A stretch of DNA of 64,000 nt from Pseudomonas sp. ML96 (lineage in GTDB: Bacteria; Pseudomonadota; Gammaproteobacteria; Pseudomonadales; Pseudomonadaceae), in contig NZ_JPMY01000002.1 in the NCBI RefSeq assembly GCF_000761545.1, positions 248,001 through 312,000 of the forward strand. Direction: 5' to 3'. Positions 33,203 through 42,255 of this stretch are shown in pieces. Both the position numbers and the translations under genes were made by a program. The notes below the pieces were generated by a model. The model made no database searches and was not told the DNA's origin. It saw only the letters and a program-made list of their open reading frames with translations. Each line of letters starts with the position of its first letter. The stretch's first letter is position 1.

Positions 33203-34567
33203 TTACGGTTGCAGCAGAGCGTCGGCCGGCACGGCGTCGCGCTGGGCGCCGGTCAGCATGAAGTACACCATACCGATGCTCATCAGGCCGAGGAACAGCA
33301 GGGCGATGGTGCCGTTGAACCAGATCATCGCGGCCAGGCACACCAGGGCCAGGGCCAGGGCGATGCCCGGTACCACCGGGTAACCCGGCGCCTTGAAGGT
33401 ACGTTCCAGGTGCGGCTCGCTCTTACGCAGCTTGAACAGGCTGAGCATGCTCATGATGTACATGACGATGGCGCCGAACACGCTCATGGTGATCATCGCC
33501 GCGGTCAGGCTCATGCCCTGCAGGGCGATCAGGCCGTCGCTGTAGATCGCCGCGATACCGACCAGGCCACCGGCAATGATGGCGCGGTGCGGAGTGTGGA
33601 AGCGCGACAGCTTGGCCAGGGCCGGCGGCAGGTAGCCTGCGCGAGCCAAGGCGAAGAACTGGCGGGAGTAGCCGAGAATGATGCCGTGGAAGCTGGCGAC
33701 CAGGCCGAACAGGCCAATCCACACCAGCATGTGCAGCCAGCCGGAGTTCTCGCCGACCACGGTTTTCATCGCCTGCGGCAGCGGGTCGTTGATGCCGGAC
33801 AGGGCCTTCCAGTCGCCCACGCCACCGGCCATCACCATCACGCCCAGCGCCAGGAACACCAGGGTCAGGATGCCGGCGATATAGGCACGCGGGATGGTGC
33901 GTTTCGGGTCCTTGGCTTCTTCGGCGGCCATGGCCGCGCCCTCGATGGCGAGGAAGAACCAGATGGCGAACGGAATTGCGGCGAATATGCCGGCGATGGC
34001 AGGCATGCCGAACACGTCGCTACCGGCCCAGCCGTTGAGCACGAAGTTGCTGAAGCTGAAGCCCGGTGCGACCACACCCATGAACACCAGCAGCTCGGCG
34101 ACCGCCAGCACGGTGACCACCAGTTCGAAGGTGGCGGCGATGCTGACGCCGAGGATGTTGAGGGTCATGAAGATGATGTAGGCACCGACCGCCGCCAGTT
34201 TCGGGTCGAGCCCGGGGAACTGCACGTTGAGGTAGGCGCCGATGGCCATGGCGATGGCCGGCGGAGCGAAGACGAATTCGATCAGGGTGGCCATGCCGGC
34301 GATCATCCCGCCGGTGGGGCCGAAGGCACGGCGGCTGTAGGCGAAGGGCCCACCGGCGTGCGGTATTGCAGTAGTCAGCTCGGTGAAGCTGAAGATGAAG
34401 CAGCTGTACATCGCCGCCACCATCAGCGTGGTGACCAGGAAGCCCAGCGTCCCCGCCGCGCCCCAGCCATAACTCCAGCCAAAATATTCCCCGGAAATCA
34501 CCAGACCCACGGCGATGCCCCACAGGTGCAGGGTGCCGAGCGTCGGTTTCAGTTTCGTTGTTGTCAT
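33203..34567 (-). CDS. Ethanolamine permease
   Basis: This 454-residue APC-superfamily transporter has about twelve membrane helices. LWGIAVGLVISGEYFGWSYGWG at the N-terminus and AIPHAGGPFAYSRRAFGPTGGMIAG are characteristic of the proton-driven ethanolamine permease (Eat/EutP in Pseudomonas naming), rather than general amino-acid permeases. The start at 34567 (MTTTKLKPTLGT) follows GAGGAA; a TTG two codons upstream is less likely. It is the first gene of the eut operon and imports the substrate of EutBC. Confidence 0.9.
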   Translation of the reverse strand: MTTTKLKPTLGTLHLWGIAVGLVISGEYFGWSYGWGAAGTLGFLVTTLMVAAMYSCFIFSFTELTTAIPHAGGPFAYSRRAFGPTGGMIAGMATLIEFVFAPPAIAMAIGAYLNVQFPGLDPKLAAVGAYIIFMTLNILGVSIAATFELVVTVLAVAELLVFMGVVAPGFSFSNFVLNGWAGSDVFGMPAIAGIFAAIPFAIWFFLAIEGAAMAAEEAKDPKRTIPRAYIAGILTLVFLALGVMVMAGGVGDWKALSGINDPLPQAMKTVVGENSGWLHMLVWIGLFGLVASFHGIILGYSRQFFALARAGYLPPALAKLSRFHTPHRAIIAGGLVGIAAIYSDGLIALQGMSLTAAMITMSVFGAIVMYIMSMLSLFKLRKSEPHLERTFKAPGYPVVPGIALALALVCLAAMIWFNGTIALLFLGLMSIGMVYFMLTGAQRDAVPADALLQP

Positions 34568-34867
34568 TGCCAATTCCTCGATGTGAGAGCCACGTCAGAC
34601 GTCGATCGCTTGGCGAGGATATCCAGCCAACCCCGGCCGAGACTTGACCTTGCAAAGTCCGCGCGCAGCTGCAGAGTCAAGTCGCCACAAGGCCTGCAGA
34701 GCGCTCTGCGGCGGGCTTTTGCGCCACATGAGTGCATTTCGTCGAGCGCCCGCCCCAAGGCAATGCACAACCATTCTGATCAGGCGATCAACTTGCTCAT
34801 CTAGAGCCTTCGCCGAGGGGGCATGAGTATTGCTAAACGTTACCCATCTCTCTGATGCGCGCCGCCC
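34568..34867. promoter_or_regulatory. Divergent eut / araC-type regulator control region
   Basis: This 300-bp gap separates the permease-eutBC operon from the AraC-family gene. It contains a 14-bp palindrome GACNTTGCAANGTC (34646-34659) and an 8-bp inverted repeat GACTTGAC (34641-34648) / GTCAAGTC (34676-34683) that overlaps it. These are plausible regulator sites. I found no RpoN-type element on either strand and no convincing gene. Confidence 0.5.
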
Positions 34868-35917
34868 ATGTCGCTGAACATCCCCCATCCGCTGGCCATG
34901 ACCGACGCCCCGAGCAATCTCGGCGTGCTGTCGGCCGCCGCCAGCGGACTGGATCGCTTCATCGGGCTGCAAGGTGGCGACGCCGAACGGGTCTTCGGCG
35001 TGGCCGGCATCGACCCCGACCTGCTGCTGCACCCGACCCTGAGCCTGAGCCTGAGCAACTACTGCAAGGTGCTGGAGGAAGCCGCCACGCAATCGGGCTG
35101 CGACAACTTCGGCCTGCGCTACGGCCAGCAGTTCCAGCCGCGCGCCCTCGGCCTGCTCGGCTATGTCGGGCTGTGTTCGGACAGCCTGGAGCAGGCCCTG
35201 CAGAACTTCGCCCGCGCCTTCCCCTATCACCAGCACGACACGCTGATCCGCCTGGTGGATATCGGCGAGTGCTACCGCTTCGACTATCAGGTGCGCCACC
35301 CGGCGATCCTCGACAAGCGCCAGGACGCCGAGCTGACCATGGGCATGGCGCTGAACCTGGTGCGCCATGTACTGGGCCCGACCTGGGCACCGCGCGCGGT
35401 GCTGTTCGAGCACGGCAAGCCGGAAGGCTGGCGCGAGCACCAGGCGGTGTTCGATGCGCCGATACTGTTCGGCCAGCCGTGCAACGCCCTGCTGATTCCC
35501 AAGCGCGACATCGTCGGCCGGCTGATGCCCGAGCGCGACCCGGTGCTGCTGATGCTGGTGCAGGACGCCATCGCCCGCCTCGGCGGCCAGCAGCACCAGC
35601 AGTGCCTGGTCGACCAGGCCCGCGGCCTGGTGCGCGACGCCCTGCCCCTGGGCGAGCCGGCGCTGGAGCAGATCGCCGCGCACCTCGGCCTGACCCCGGC
35701 AGCATTCCAGCGCCGCCTGCGTGAACAGAACCTGTGTTTTTCTGCACTGATCGACCAGGTGCGCCGCGAACTGGCCCTGCACTACCTGCGCCGGCGCCTG
35801 CCGGTCAGCGAACTGGCGCCGCTGCTCGGCTATTCCGAGACCAGCGCCTTCTCCCGCGCCTTCCGCCGCTGGTTCGATACCAGCCCGAGGCAATGGCTAC
35901 AGATGAGTACGGCCTGA
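34868..35917 (+). CDS. AraC family transcriptional regulator (Arabinose_bd type)
   Basis: This 349-residue regulator has an N-terminal ligand-sensing domain of the Arabinose_bd type (about 25-210) and a C-terminal double helix-turn-helix DNA-binding domain (about 245-345), with LEQIAAHLGLTPAAFQRRLREQN and the second helix pair ending PVSELAPLLGYSETSAFSRAFRRWFDTSPRQW. It is divergent from the ethanolamine operon, so control of eut is the simplest reading. P. aeruginosa is reported to use a sigma-54 activator (EatR) for this job, so the regulator type here is different. It precedes ureD by 54 nt and could also read through into the urease genes. Confidence 0.85.
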   Translation: MSLNIPHPLAMTDAPSNLGVLSAAASGLDRFIGLQGGDAERVFGVAGIDPDLLLHPTLSLSLSNYCKVLEEAATQSGCDNFGLRYGQQFQPRALGLLGYVGLCSDSLEQALQNFARAFPYHQHDTLIRLVDIGECYRFDYQVRHPAILDKRQDAELTMGMALNLVRHVLGPTWAPRAVLFEHGKPEGWREHQAVFDAPILFGQPCNALLIPKRDIVGRLMPERDPVLLMLVQDAIARLGGQQHQQCLVDQARGLVRDALPLGEPALEQIAAHLGLTPAAFQRRLREQNLCFSALIDQVRRELALHYLRRRLPVSELAPLLGYSETSAFSRAFRRWFDTSPRQWLQMSTA

Positions 35918-35971
35918 ACCCATGCTCGCACGCTACACTGGCGCCCCATGCGCCCCCGCCGGAATTCTTGG

Positions 35972-36808
35972 ATGACTGCCGCTCAACCCGCGATATTCAC
36001 TCCCGCCTGGCACGCCGAACTGCAACTGGCCTACGCCCGCCAGCAGGACTGGACACGCCCGGTGCTGCGCCGCCACCTGGGGCCGCTGCGAGTGCAGAAG
36101 CACCTGCACGCCGAGGGCCCGCAGGTCTGCCAGCACATCATCGTGCACCCGCCGGCCGGCATCGCCGGCGGCGATACCCTGGACATCAGTGTCGACGTCG
36201 GCGAACAGGCCTGGGCCCAGCTGACCAGCCCCGGCGCAGCCAAGTGGTACCGCGCCGCCAGCAGTGCCAAACAGACCCTGGCGCTGCAGGTGCAGCCCGG
36301 CGCGACCCTGGAATGGCTGCCACAGGAAACCATCGTCTACTCCGGCGCCCGCGCCGAGCTGAGCACCAGCATCGACCTGCACGGCGACGCACGCCTGTTC
36401 TACTGGGACATCGTCGCCCTCGGCCGCCCCGCCGCAGGCGAACGCTTCGCCGAAGGCCATTTCCAGGCGCGCCTGGATATCCGCCGCGACGGCCGCCCGC
36501 TGTGGCACGAACGCCAGCGCATCGGCGGCGGCGACGGCCTGCTCGACTCGCCCATCGGCCTGGCCGGCCAGCCGGTGTTCGCCACCCTGCTGATCAGCGG
36601 CGAGATCGATGCCGAACTGCTGGAACGCTGCCGCGAATTGCCCTCGACGGTACGCGGCGATCTGACTCAACTGCCGGGCCTGGTCGTGGCCCGCTGCCTG
36701 GCCGGCGAGGCGCTGCACGCCCGCGCCTGGCTGATCGAACTCTGGCGCCTGTTGCGCCCTGCCCTGCTCGGCCGCGAGGCCGTGCCCCCGAGAATCTGGA
36801 GTACCTGA
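35972..36808 (+). CDS. ureD: Urease accessory protein UreD
   Basis: UreD (278 residues) forms the first part of the UreDFG chaperone that delivers nickel and CO2 to the urease active site. Typical segments are [59 protein letters not shown] and the C-terminal [11 protein letters not shown]. The start at 35972 gives a near-normal family length; an upstream ATG at 35948 would add eight residues. ureA starts one base after the stop. UreE, UreF and UreG are not in this window and must be encoded elsewhere, as in P. aeruginosa. Confidence 0.94.
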   Translation: MTAAQPAIFTPAWHAELQLAYARQQDWTRPVLRRHLGPLRVQKHLHAEGPQVCQHIIVHPPAGIAGGDTLDISVDVGEQAWAQLTSPGAAKWYRAASSAKQTLALQVQPGATLEWLPQETIVYSGARAELSTSIDLHGDARLFYWDIVALGRPAAGERFAEGHFQARLDIRRDGRPLWHERQRIGGGDGLLDSPIGLAGQPVFATLLISGEIDAELLERCRELPSTVRGDLTQLPGLVVARCLAGEALHARAWLIELWRLLRPALLGREAVPPRIWST

Positions 36809-36809
36809 G

Positions 36810-37112
36810 ATGGATTTGTCGCCTCGCGAGAAGGACAAACTGCTGATCTTCACCGCCGGCCTGGTCGCCGAGCGCCGCCTGGCCCGTGGGGTCAAGCTCA
36901 ACTACCCGGAAGCCATGGCGCTGATCTCCGCCGCCTTGCTCGAAGGCGCGCGCGACGGCCAGACCGTGGCCGAGCTGATGCATTTCGGCACCACCCTGCT
37001 GAGCCGCGAACAGGTGATGGAAGGCGTGCCGGAGATGATCCCGGAGATCCAGATCGAAGCCACCTTCCCCGACGGCACCAAGCTTGTAACCGTCCACCAA
37101 CCGATTGCCTGA
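36810..37112 (+). CDS. ureA: Urease gamma subunit
   Basis: UreA (100 residues) is the gamma subunit of the (alpha-beta-gamma)3 urease. The sequence [41 protein letters not shown] and [25 protein letters not shown] covers the whole family profile. It begins one base after ureD. The following 157 bp before the acetyltransferase gene contain a large imperfect inverted repeat, so ureA and ureB are separated although they encode parts of one enzyme. Confidence 0.97.
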   Translation: MDLSPREKDKLLIFTAGLVAERRLARGVKLNYPEAMALISAALLEGARDGQTVAELMHFGTTLLSREQVMEGVPEMIPEIQIEATFPDGTKLVTVHQPIA

Positions 37113-37153
37113 GGAAATCGTCCAATGTCTACTGCGCTTGCCCATGCTGCGTT

Positions 37154-37211
37154 GCAAGCCGGCTCGGATTGCTCATTGACAGACGTCAACTGCGCATCCT
37201 CGCCGACTTGC
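37154..37211. repeat. Large imperfect inverted repeat between ureA and the acetyltransferase gene
   Basis: The left arm (GCAAGCCGGCTCGGATTGCTCATTGAC, 37154-37180) pairs with the complement of the right arm (37185-37211, ending GACTTGC) around AGAC. The core TTGAC-AGAC-GTCAA is perfect. The flanking text (CTCGCTACGACCTTGAACGAC, to about 37250) resembles an intergenic element I recall in several Pseudomonas genomes. No coding function is seen. Confidence 0.55.
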
Positions 37212-37269
37212 GCCTTGCCTGAGCTGCGCTCGCTACGACCTTGAACGACTTCCTGGAGACTGAAGAAGA

Positions 37270-37782
37270 ATGATCATTCGCGACGCAGCCGAGGCTGACC
37301 TGCCCGCCCTGCGCGACATCTTCAACGACGCGGTGCTCAACACCACTGCGATCTGGATGGACAACGTGGTCGACCTGGCCAACCGCCAGGCCTGGTTCGC
37401 CGCCCGCGCCCAACAGGGCTACCCGATCCTGGTAGCCGAGAACGCCGCCGGTGAGGTGGTCGGCTACGCCTCATTCGGCGACTGGCGACCCTTCGACGGC
37501 TTCTGCAACACCGTCGAACACTCGGTCTACGTACGCGCCGACCAGCGCGGCAATGGCCTCGGCCCACAGCTGATGGCGGCGCTGATCGAACGCGCCAAGG
37601 CCTGCAGTAAGCACGTGATGGTCGCCGCCATCGAGAGTGGCAACGCCGCATCGATCCGCCTGCACGAACGCCTCGGCTTCGTCACCACCGGGCAGATGCC
37701 GCAGGTGGGCCGCAAGTTCGGCCGTTGGCTGGACCTGACCTTCATGCAACTGATCCTCACCCCGGAGCGCAGCGCACCATGA
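37270..37782 (+). CDS. GNAT N-acetyltransferase, phosphinothricin acetyltransferase-like
   Basis: This 170-residue GNAT enzyme starts [22 protein letters not shown] and carries the acetyl-CoA loop [22 protein letters not shown] (Q/RxxGxG/A). [25 protein letters not shown] near the C-terminus is typical of the PAT/bar-like group, whose natural substrates include methionine sulfone or sulfoximine. The gene between ureA and ureB is, to my memory, conserved in P. aeruginosa (PA4866). Its stop overlaps the ureB start (ATGA), so it is an integral part of the operon although no urease role is known. Confidence 0.92.
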   Translation: MIIRDAAEADLPALRDIFNDAVLNTTAIWMDNVVDLANRQAWFAARAQQGYPILVAENAAGEVVGYASFGDWRPFDGFCNTVEHSVYVRADQRGNGLGPQLMAALIERAKACSKHVMVAAIESGNAASIRLHERLGFVTTGQMPQVGRKFGRWLDLTFMQLILTPERSAP

Positions 37783-38084
37783 TCCCCGGCGAATACCAGA
37801 TTCAGGATGGCGAGATCGAACTCAATGTCGGCCGCCGCACCCTCAGCGTGACCGTGGCCAACAGCGGCGACCGGCCGATCCAGGTCGGCTCGCACTTCCA
37901 CTTCTTCGAGACCAACGACGCGCTGAGCTTCGACCGTGCGGCCACGCGGGGTATGCGCCTGAATATTCCGGCTGGCACCGCGGTGCGCTTCGAGCCGGGC
38001 CAGTCGCGCGAGGTCGAGCTGGTCGAGCTGGCCGGTGGGCGCAGCGTCTACGGCTTCGCCGGGCGGGTGATGGGCAAGCTTTGA
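37779..38084 (+). CDS. ureB: Urease beta subunit
   Basis: UreB (101 residues) is the beta subunit of urease. [41 protein letters not shown] and [27 protein letters not shown] match the family along its full length. The ATG at 37779 lies within the stop of the acetyltransferase gene, giving translational coupling. A 73-bp gap with a short hairpin precedes ureC. Confidence 0.97.
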   Translation: MIPGEYQIQDGEIELNVGRRTLSVTVANSGDRPIQVGSHFHFFETNDALSFDRAATRGMRLNIPAGTAVRFEPGQSREVELVELAGGRSVYGFAGRVMGKL

Positions 38085-38111
38085 TAGCGCCGCAGCGCGT
38101 CGCCAACTGCA

Positions 38112-38132
38112 TTCCCACGCCGAGCCTGGGAA
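38112..38132. repeat. Short inverted repeat before ureC
   Basis: TTCCCA-C-GC-CGA-GC-C-TGGGAA is an 8-bp stem with one C-C mismatch. It resembles the widespread pseudomonad intergenic element of the form TTCCCACGC...GCGTGGGAA, here slightly decayed. It lies 25 nt before the ureC start. Confidence 0.5.
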
Positions 38133-38157
38133 CGATCAACGAATACAGGAAGTGCCG

Positions 38158-39858
38158 ATGAAGATTTCCCGCCAAGCCTACGCCGACATGTTCGGCCCCA
38201 CCGTCGGCGACAAGGTGCGCCTGGCCGATACCAACCTGTGGGTCGAGGTGGAGAAGGACTTCACCACCTACGGCGACGAAGTGAAGTTCGGCGGCGGCAA
38301 GGTGATCCGTGACGGCATGGGCCAGAGCCAGCTGTGTGCCGCAGACGTGGTCGATACGGTGATCACCAACGCGCTGATCATCGACCACTGGGGCATCGTC
38401 AAGGCCGACGTCGGCCTCAAGGGCGGGCGCATCGCCGCCATCGGCAAAGCCGGCAACCCGGACATCCAGCCCGACGTGACCATCGCCATCGGCGGCGCCA
38501 CCGAAGTGATCGCCGGCGAGGGCATGATCCTCACCGCCGGCGGCATCGACACCCACATCCACTTCATCTGCCCGCAGCAGATCGAAGAAGCCCTGATGAG
38601 CGGCACCACCACCATGATCGGCGGCGGCACAGGCCCGGCCACCGGTACCTTCGCCACCACCGTCACCCCGGGGCCGTGGCACATGGCGATGATGCTCAAG
38701 GCCGCCGACGCCTTCCCGATGAACATCGGCTTCACCGGCAAGGGCAACGTCTCGCTGCCCGAGCCGCTGATCGAGCAGGTCAAGGCCGGCGCCATCGGCC
38801 TGAAGCTGCATGAGGACTGGGGCACCACGCCGGCGGCCATCGACAACTGCCTGAGCGTGGCCGACCAGTACGACATCCAGGTGGCGATCCACACCGACAC
38901 CCTCAACGAATCTGGCTTCGTCGAAACCACCCTCGGTGCGTTCAAGAACCGCACCATCCACACCTACCACACCGAGGGTGCCGGTGGCGGCCACGCGCCG
39001 GACATCATCAAGGCCTGCGGCTTCCCCAACGTGCTGCCCAGCTCGACCAACCCGACCCGGCCGTTCACCCGCAACACCATCGACGAACACCTGGACATGC
39101 TGATGGTCTGCCACCACCTCGACCCGAGCATCGCCGAGGACGTGGCCTTCGCCGAATCACGCATCCGCCGCGAAACCATCGCCGCCGAAGACATCCTGCA
39201 CGACCTCGGTGCCTTCTCCATGATCAGCTCCGACAGCCAGGCCATGGGCCGCGTCGGCGAGGTGATCACCCGCTGCTGGCAAACCGCCGACAAGATGAAG
39301 CAGCAGCGCGGCGCCCTGCCGGGCGACGGTCCGGGCAACGACAACTTCCGCGTGAAGCGCTACATCGCCAAGTACACCATCAACCCGGCGATCACCCACG
39401 GCATCAGCCACGAAGTCGGTTCCATCGAAGTGGGCAAGTTCGCCGACCTGGTGCTGTGGCGCCCGGCGTTCTTCGGCGTGAAACCGACGCTGATCCTCAA
39501 GGGTGGCGCCATCGCCGCCAGCCTGATGGGCGACGCCAACGCCTCGATCCCAACCCCGCAACCGGTGCACTACCGCCCGATGTTCGGCAGCTACGCCGGC
39601 ATGCTCCACGCCACCAGCCTGACCTTCATCAGCCAGGCGGCCATGGAAGCGGGTGTGCCGCAGCAGCTCGGTTTGCAGAAGCAGATCGGCGTGGTCAAAG
39701 GTTGCCGCGAAGTGACCAAGGCAGACCTGATCCACAACGACTACCTGCCGGACATCGAAGTCGACCCGCAGAACTACCAGGTCAAGGCCGACGGCCAGTT
39801 GCTCTGGTGCGAACCGGCCGAGGTGTTGCCAATGGCGCAACGCTACTTCCTGTTCTGA
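38158..39858 (+). CDS. ureC: Urease alpha subunit
   Basis: UreC (566 residues) is the catalytic subunit that hydrolyses urea to ammonium and carbamate at a di-nickel site. All key residues are present: His133 and His135 (GIDTHIHF), carbamylated Lys216 (GLKLHEDWG), His245 (QVAIHTDT), His271 ([15 protein letters not shown]), Asp359 ([11 protein letters not shown]), and the mobile flap with Cys318-His319-His320 ([14 protein letters not shown]). The start at [15 protein letters not shown] is the family start; an in-frame GTG lies two codons upstream. The enzyme should be active if the maturation proteins exist elsewhere in the genome. Confidence 0.98.
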   Translation: MKISRQAYADMFGPTVGDKVRLADTNLWVEVEKDFTTYGDEVKFGGGKVIRDGMGQSQLCAADVVDTVITNALIIDHWGIVKADVGLKGGRIAAIGKAGNPDIQPDVTIAIGGATEVIAGEGMILTAGGIDTHIHFICPQQIEEALMSGTTTMIGGGTGPATGTFATTVTPGPWHMAMMLKAADAFPMNIGFTGKGNVSLPEPLIEQVKAGAIGLKLHEDWGTTPAAIDNCLSVADQYDIQVAIHTDTLNESGFVETTLGAFKNRTIHTYHTEGAGGGHAPDIIKACGFPNVLPSSTNPTRPFTRNTIDEHLDMLMVCHHLDPSIAEDVAFAESRIRRETIAAEDILHDLGAFSMISSDSQAMGRVGEVITRCWQTADKMKQQRGALPGDGPGNDNFRVKRYIAKYTINPAITHGISHEVGSIEVGKFADLVLWRPAFFGVKPTLILKGGAIAASLMGDANASIPTPQPVHYRPMFGSYAGMLHATSLTFISQAAMEAGVPQQLGLQKQIGVVKGCREVTKADLIHNDYLPDIEVDPQNYQVKADGQLLWCEPAEVLPMAQRYFLF

Positions 39859-39925
39859 GCACTCGGCGCTTGCCGCCAGGGCGTGTGTACGGTTGACTGC
39901 CGGCATTCAGTATTGGAAGTCGAGC

Positions 39926-40456
39926 ATGTCCAACGCCCTGCGCGAGCAACTCCGGCAGCACCTGCTGCCCTGGCTGGAAACCCGCGGCTTCGTTGCCGAC
40001 CAGCCGCAGAACGCCCTGTTCTGGACCTATCGGCGCGAGGTCGGCGAGCAGCTGCAGATTCTCGAAGTGCAGTGGGACAAGTACCGCCGCCCGCGTTTCA
40101 TCCTCAACTACGGCACCTGCCCACGGCAGGGCCTGGTCATCGACGGGCGCAACATTTCCGGCCACGAGATGGCCGCCGGCTGGACCGAGGACGCGGGGCG
40201 CGCACATGCCGGCACCTCGGCCGAGGAGCACTGGTTCCGCCAGGACCGGCCCTGGTGGCGACGCCTGTTCGGTGGCGCGCCGCTGGTCGATGCACAGCCG
40301 ATCCTGCATGGTCTGCAGATCTGCCTGCACGAGCTGGACATCTACTGGGCCAGCGGCCTGCTCGGCCCACACATGTGGCCGCTGGCGCGCCCGGAACGCG
40401 CCGCTCTCAAGACTCCCGCGGGCGACGCTGACTCCAGGCCAACGCCGCACCGCTAA
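39926..40456 (+). CDS. Uncharacterised 176-residue protein
   Basis: I do not recognise this family with confidence. The predicted protein is soluble with no signal peptide. It starts MSNALREQLRQHLLPWLETRGFVADQP and contains RRPRFILNYGTCPRQG, EHWFRQDRPWWRRLFG and LHELDIYWASGLLGPHMWPL. The general pattern of an N-terminal helix, then sheet with a DKYRRPRF motif, recalls DUF4304-like proteins, but this is only an impression. Its last 50 bp overlap the 3' end of the convergent DMT transporter gene. It follows ureC by 67 bp but has no known urease role. Confidence 0.7.
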   Translation: MSNALREQLRQHLLPWLETRGFVADQPQNALFWTYRREVGEQLQILEVQWDKYRRPRFILNYGTCPRQGLVIDGRNISGHEMAAGWTEDAGRAHAGTSAEEHWFRQDRPWWRRLFGGAPLVDAQPILHGLQICLHELDIYWASGLLGPHMWPLARPERAALKTPAGDADSRPTPHR

Positions 40457-41282
40457 GGATGATCACCGCCATGCCGAGCATCGCCCCGGCATCCGGCAGG
40501 TGGTCGAAGGCCAGGGCGCCGATCAGCGCGGCGGTGAGAATCTGGATATAGGTGAACGGCGCCAGGCTGGCCGCACTGGCGAAGCGCAGGGCGTGGGTCA
40601 GCAGCATATGCCCGCTCATGGCCAGGGCGCCGAGTGCCGCCATCAGCAGCAGGTCGTGCAGCTGCGGAAGCTGCCAGGTCCAGGGCAACAGCAGCCCGGA
40701 GACCAGGGTGCCGATCAGCGCGGTGAGGTAATTGCTGGTGGCTGGATCGTCGGTGGCGCTGAGGCGCCGGGTCAGCAGCTGATAGAGGCCAAAGCAGCAG
40801 GCGGCGGCCAGCGGCAACAGGATAGCCGGGGTGAACAGCGCACCACCTGGCCGCACGATCAGCAGTACGCCGAGCATGCTGCCGCCGATCGACAGCCATA
40901 CGCCGCGCCCCACCGACTCCTTCAGCCACAGCACCGACAGCACAACGACCACCAACGGCGCGAGGAAGATCACCGCCGTCGCCTCGCCCAGCGGGATATA
41001 GCGCAAGCCACCGTAGAACAGCAGGGTCACACCCACCAGGCTCAGGCCGCGGGCCAGCTGCAGCAGCGGCCGCTGCGTGCGTACCAGGCGCCAGCCCATG
41101 CGCGGGGCGAACAGCGCGGTCATCATCAGGTTCTGCGCCAGGTAGCGGAACCACACCACCAGCAACAGCGGATAGGCGCTGGTCAGGGTCTTGGCCAGGG
41201 CGTCCTGGGTGGACAGCAGCAGGCCGGCGGCGAGGATCAGCAGAATGCCCAGACCGGGGCGCGAGTGCGGAGGCAATTTCAC
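40407..41282 (-). CDS. DMT superfamily (EamA) transporter
   Basis: This 291-residue inner-membrane protein has ten predicted helices in two EamA repeats (about 10-145 and 155-285). The first contains GGLRYIPLGEATAVIFLAPLVVVVLSVLWLKE, typical of drug/metabolite exporters. It starts with GTG at 41282 behind TTAGG. Substrate unknown; relatives export amino acids or other small metabolites. The 3' end overlaps the upstream convergent gene by 50 bp. Confidence 0.88.
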   Translation of the reverse strand: MKLPPHSRPGLGILLILAAGLLLSTQDALAKTLTSAYPLLLVVWFRYLAQNLMMTALFAPRMGWRLVRTQRPLLQLARGLSLVGVTLLFYGGLRYIPLGEATAVIFLAPLVVVVLSVLWLKESVGRGVWLSIGGSMLGVLLIVRPGGALFTPAILLPLAAACCFGLYQLLTRRLSATDDPATSNYLTALIGTLVSGLLLPWTWQLPQLHDLLLMAALGALAMSGHMLLTHALRFASAASLAPFTYIQILTAALIGALAFDHLPDAGAMLGMAVIILSGAALAWSQRRPRES

Positions 41283-41415
41283 AACAACCTAATAATGAGC
41301 CGACTAACAATTCTGCCAAAGCCCGTCCCTGGCAGCCAGCGCCGGCCGTCTCGCCAACGAGCACCAACGCCGGGCAGCACTAGAGTGAAGACACCATCCA
41401 CTCGCGGAGGTCGCC

Positions 41416-41880
41416 ATGTTCAATCTTCACCCCATCCACATCATGGCCTGCATGCTCGTATTTGCCGCCACGGCCCGGGCCGAGACCCTGATCCCGCTCA
41501 ACGGCCAGAGCCAGCAACAGATCCAGAGCGACATGGCCAGCTGCCAGAGCCAGAGCGCCAGTACCTCCAGCGGCACCAACGACAGCCATGTCGGCGGGCG
41601 CCTGCGTGGCGCGGCCGTGGGCGCCGCAGCTGGCGCCACCGCCGCGCAAGTGCGGGGTAACCAGCACGATGAGCTCTACGACCGGGTCGATGACGATGTG
41701 AAACAGCAATACCGGCAGAACCAGGCCCGCGAGACCGCGGCGGCCGGCGCGGTGGTAGGCGCCTCGCGGCAACGCCGTGAGCGGCGCCAGGACCGCCGCG
41801 CCGATCAGGCGGCCCAGGGCACTTCCAGCCAGGCCTACCTGAACTGCATGAGCGCTCGCGGTTACTCGGTCAGCCCCTGA
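41416..41880 (+). CDS. Secreted glycine-zipper-like protein
   Basis: This 154-residue protein has an apparent signal peptide (MFNLHPIHIMACMLVFAATARAE). A short hydrophobic glycine/alanine stretch (VGGRLRGAAVGAAAGATAAQVRG) like YMGG/glycine-zipper domains follows, and the region after it is rich in Gln, Arg and Ala. A pair of cysteines lies in the mature part (ASCQSQ and LNCMSARGYSV); the C-terminal CMxxRGY motif is common in small envelope proteins of this type. Likely periplasmic or outer-membrane associated; no precise function. A GGAGGT ribosome-binding site lies before the ATG. It ends back-to-back with the zinc-finger gene. Confidence 0.75.
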   Translation: MFNLHPIHIMACMLVFAATARAETLIPLNGQSQQQIQSDMASCQSQSASTSSGTNDSHVGGRLRGAAVGAAAGATAAQVRGNQHDELYDRVDDDVKQQYRQNQARETAAAGAVVGASRQRRERRQDRRADQAAQGTSSQAYLNCMSARGYSVSP

Positions 41881-42147
41881 TCAGCGCAGCTGGCTGTCCT
41901 TGCTGCCGCGGCGGTTGTATCCGCTGAAGGCCTCCTGCTCGCGGTCATGCTGCTCCTGGCAGTTCACGCACAGGCGCACACCGGGCACGGCCTGCCGGCG
42001 CGCCTCGGGAATGACGGCGTCGCACTCCTCGCAGCGGCTCAGGCTCTCGCCGCGCGGCAACTGGCTGCGCGCACGGGCGACGGCATCTTCGATGCTGCTG
42101 TCGATCTGCTCCTGCACGGCGCTATCGTTGGTCCAGCCACCGGCCAT
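41881..42147 (-). CDS. DksA/TraR-type C4 zinc-finger protein (YbiI-like)
   Basis: This 88-residue protein has a central four-cysteine zinc finger CEECDAVIPEARRQAVPGVRLCVNCQ typical of the DksA/TraR family. It lacks the long coiled coil of DksA needed for full action in the RNA polymerase secondary channel, so it is the short YbiI type, of unknown role. GGAGGTG lies 5 nt before the start. It is convergent with the glycine-zipper gene (stop codons adjacent). Confidence 0.88.
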   Translation of the reverse strand: MAGGWTNDSAVQEQIDSSIEDAVARARSQLPRGESLSRCEECDAVIPEARRQAVPGVRLCVNCQEQHDREQEAFSGYNRRGSKDSQLR

Positions 42148-42255
42148 GGGGCACCTCCACGAGATAGGTGTTCACTGCAGATATGCGCCCGGCCCTGAGC
42201 GAATGCAAGCGCAGCACCGAACTATGCTTGGGCAAGTCGCGGAGGAAATCTGTCC

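Noticed and set aside
35734..36846. 370-codon frame overlapping the AraC gene and ureD
   Set aside because: It is Arg/Pro-rich shadow sequence, out of frame with two clear genes.
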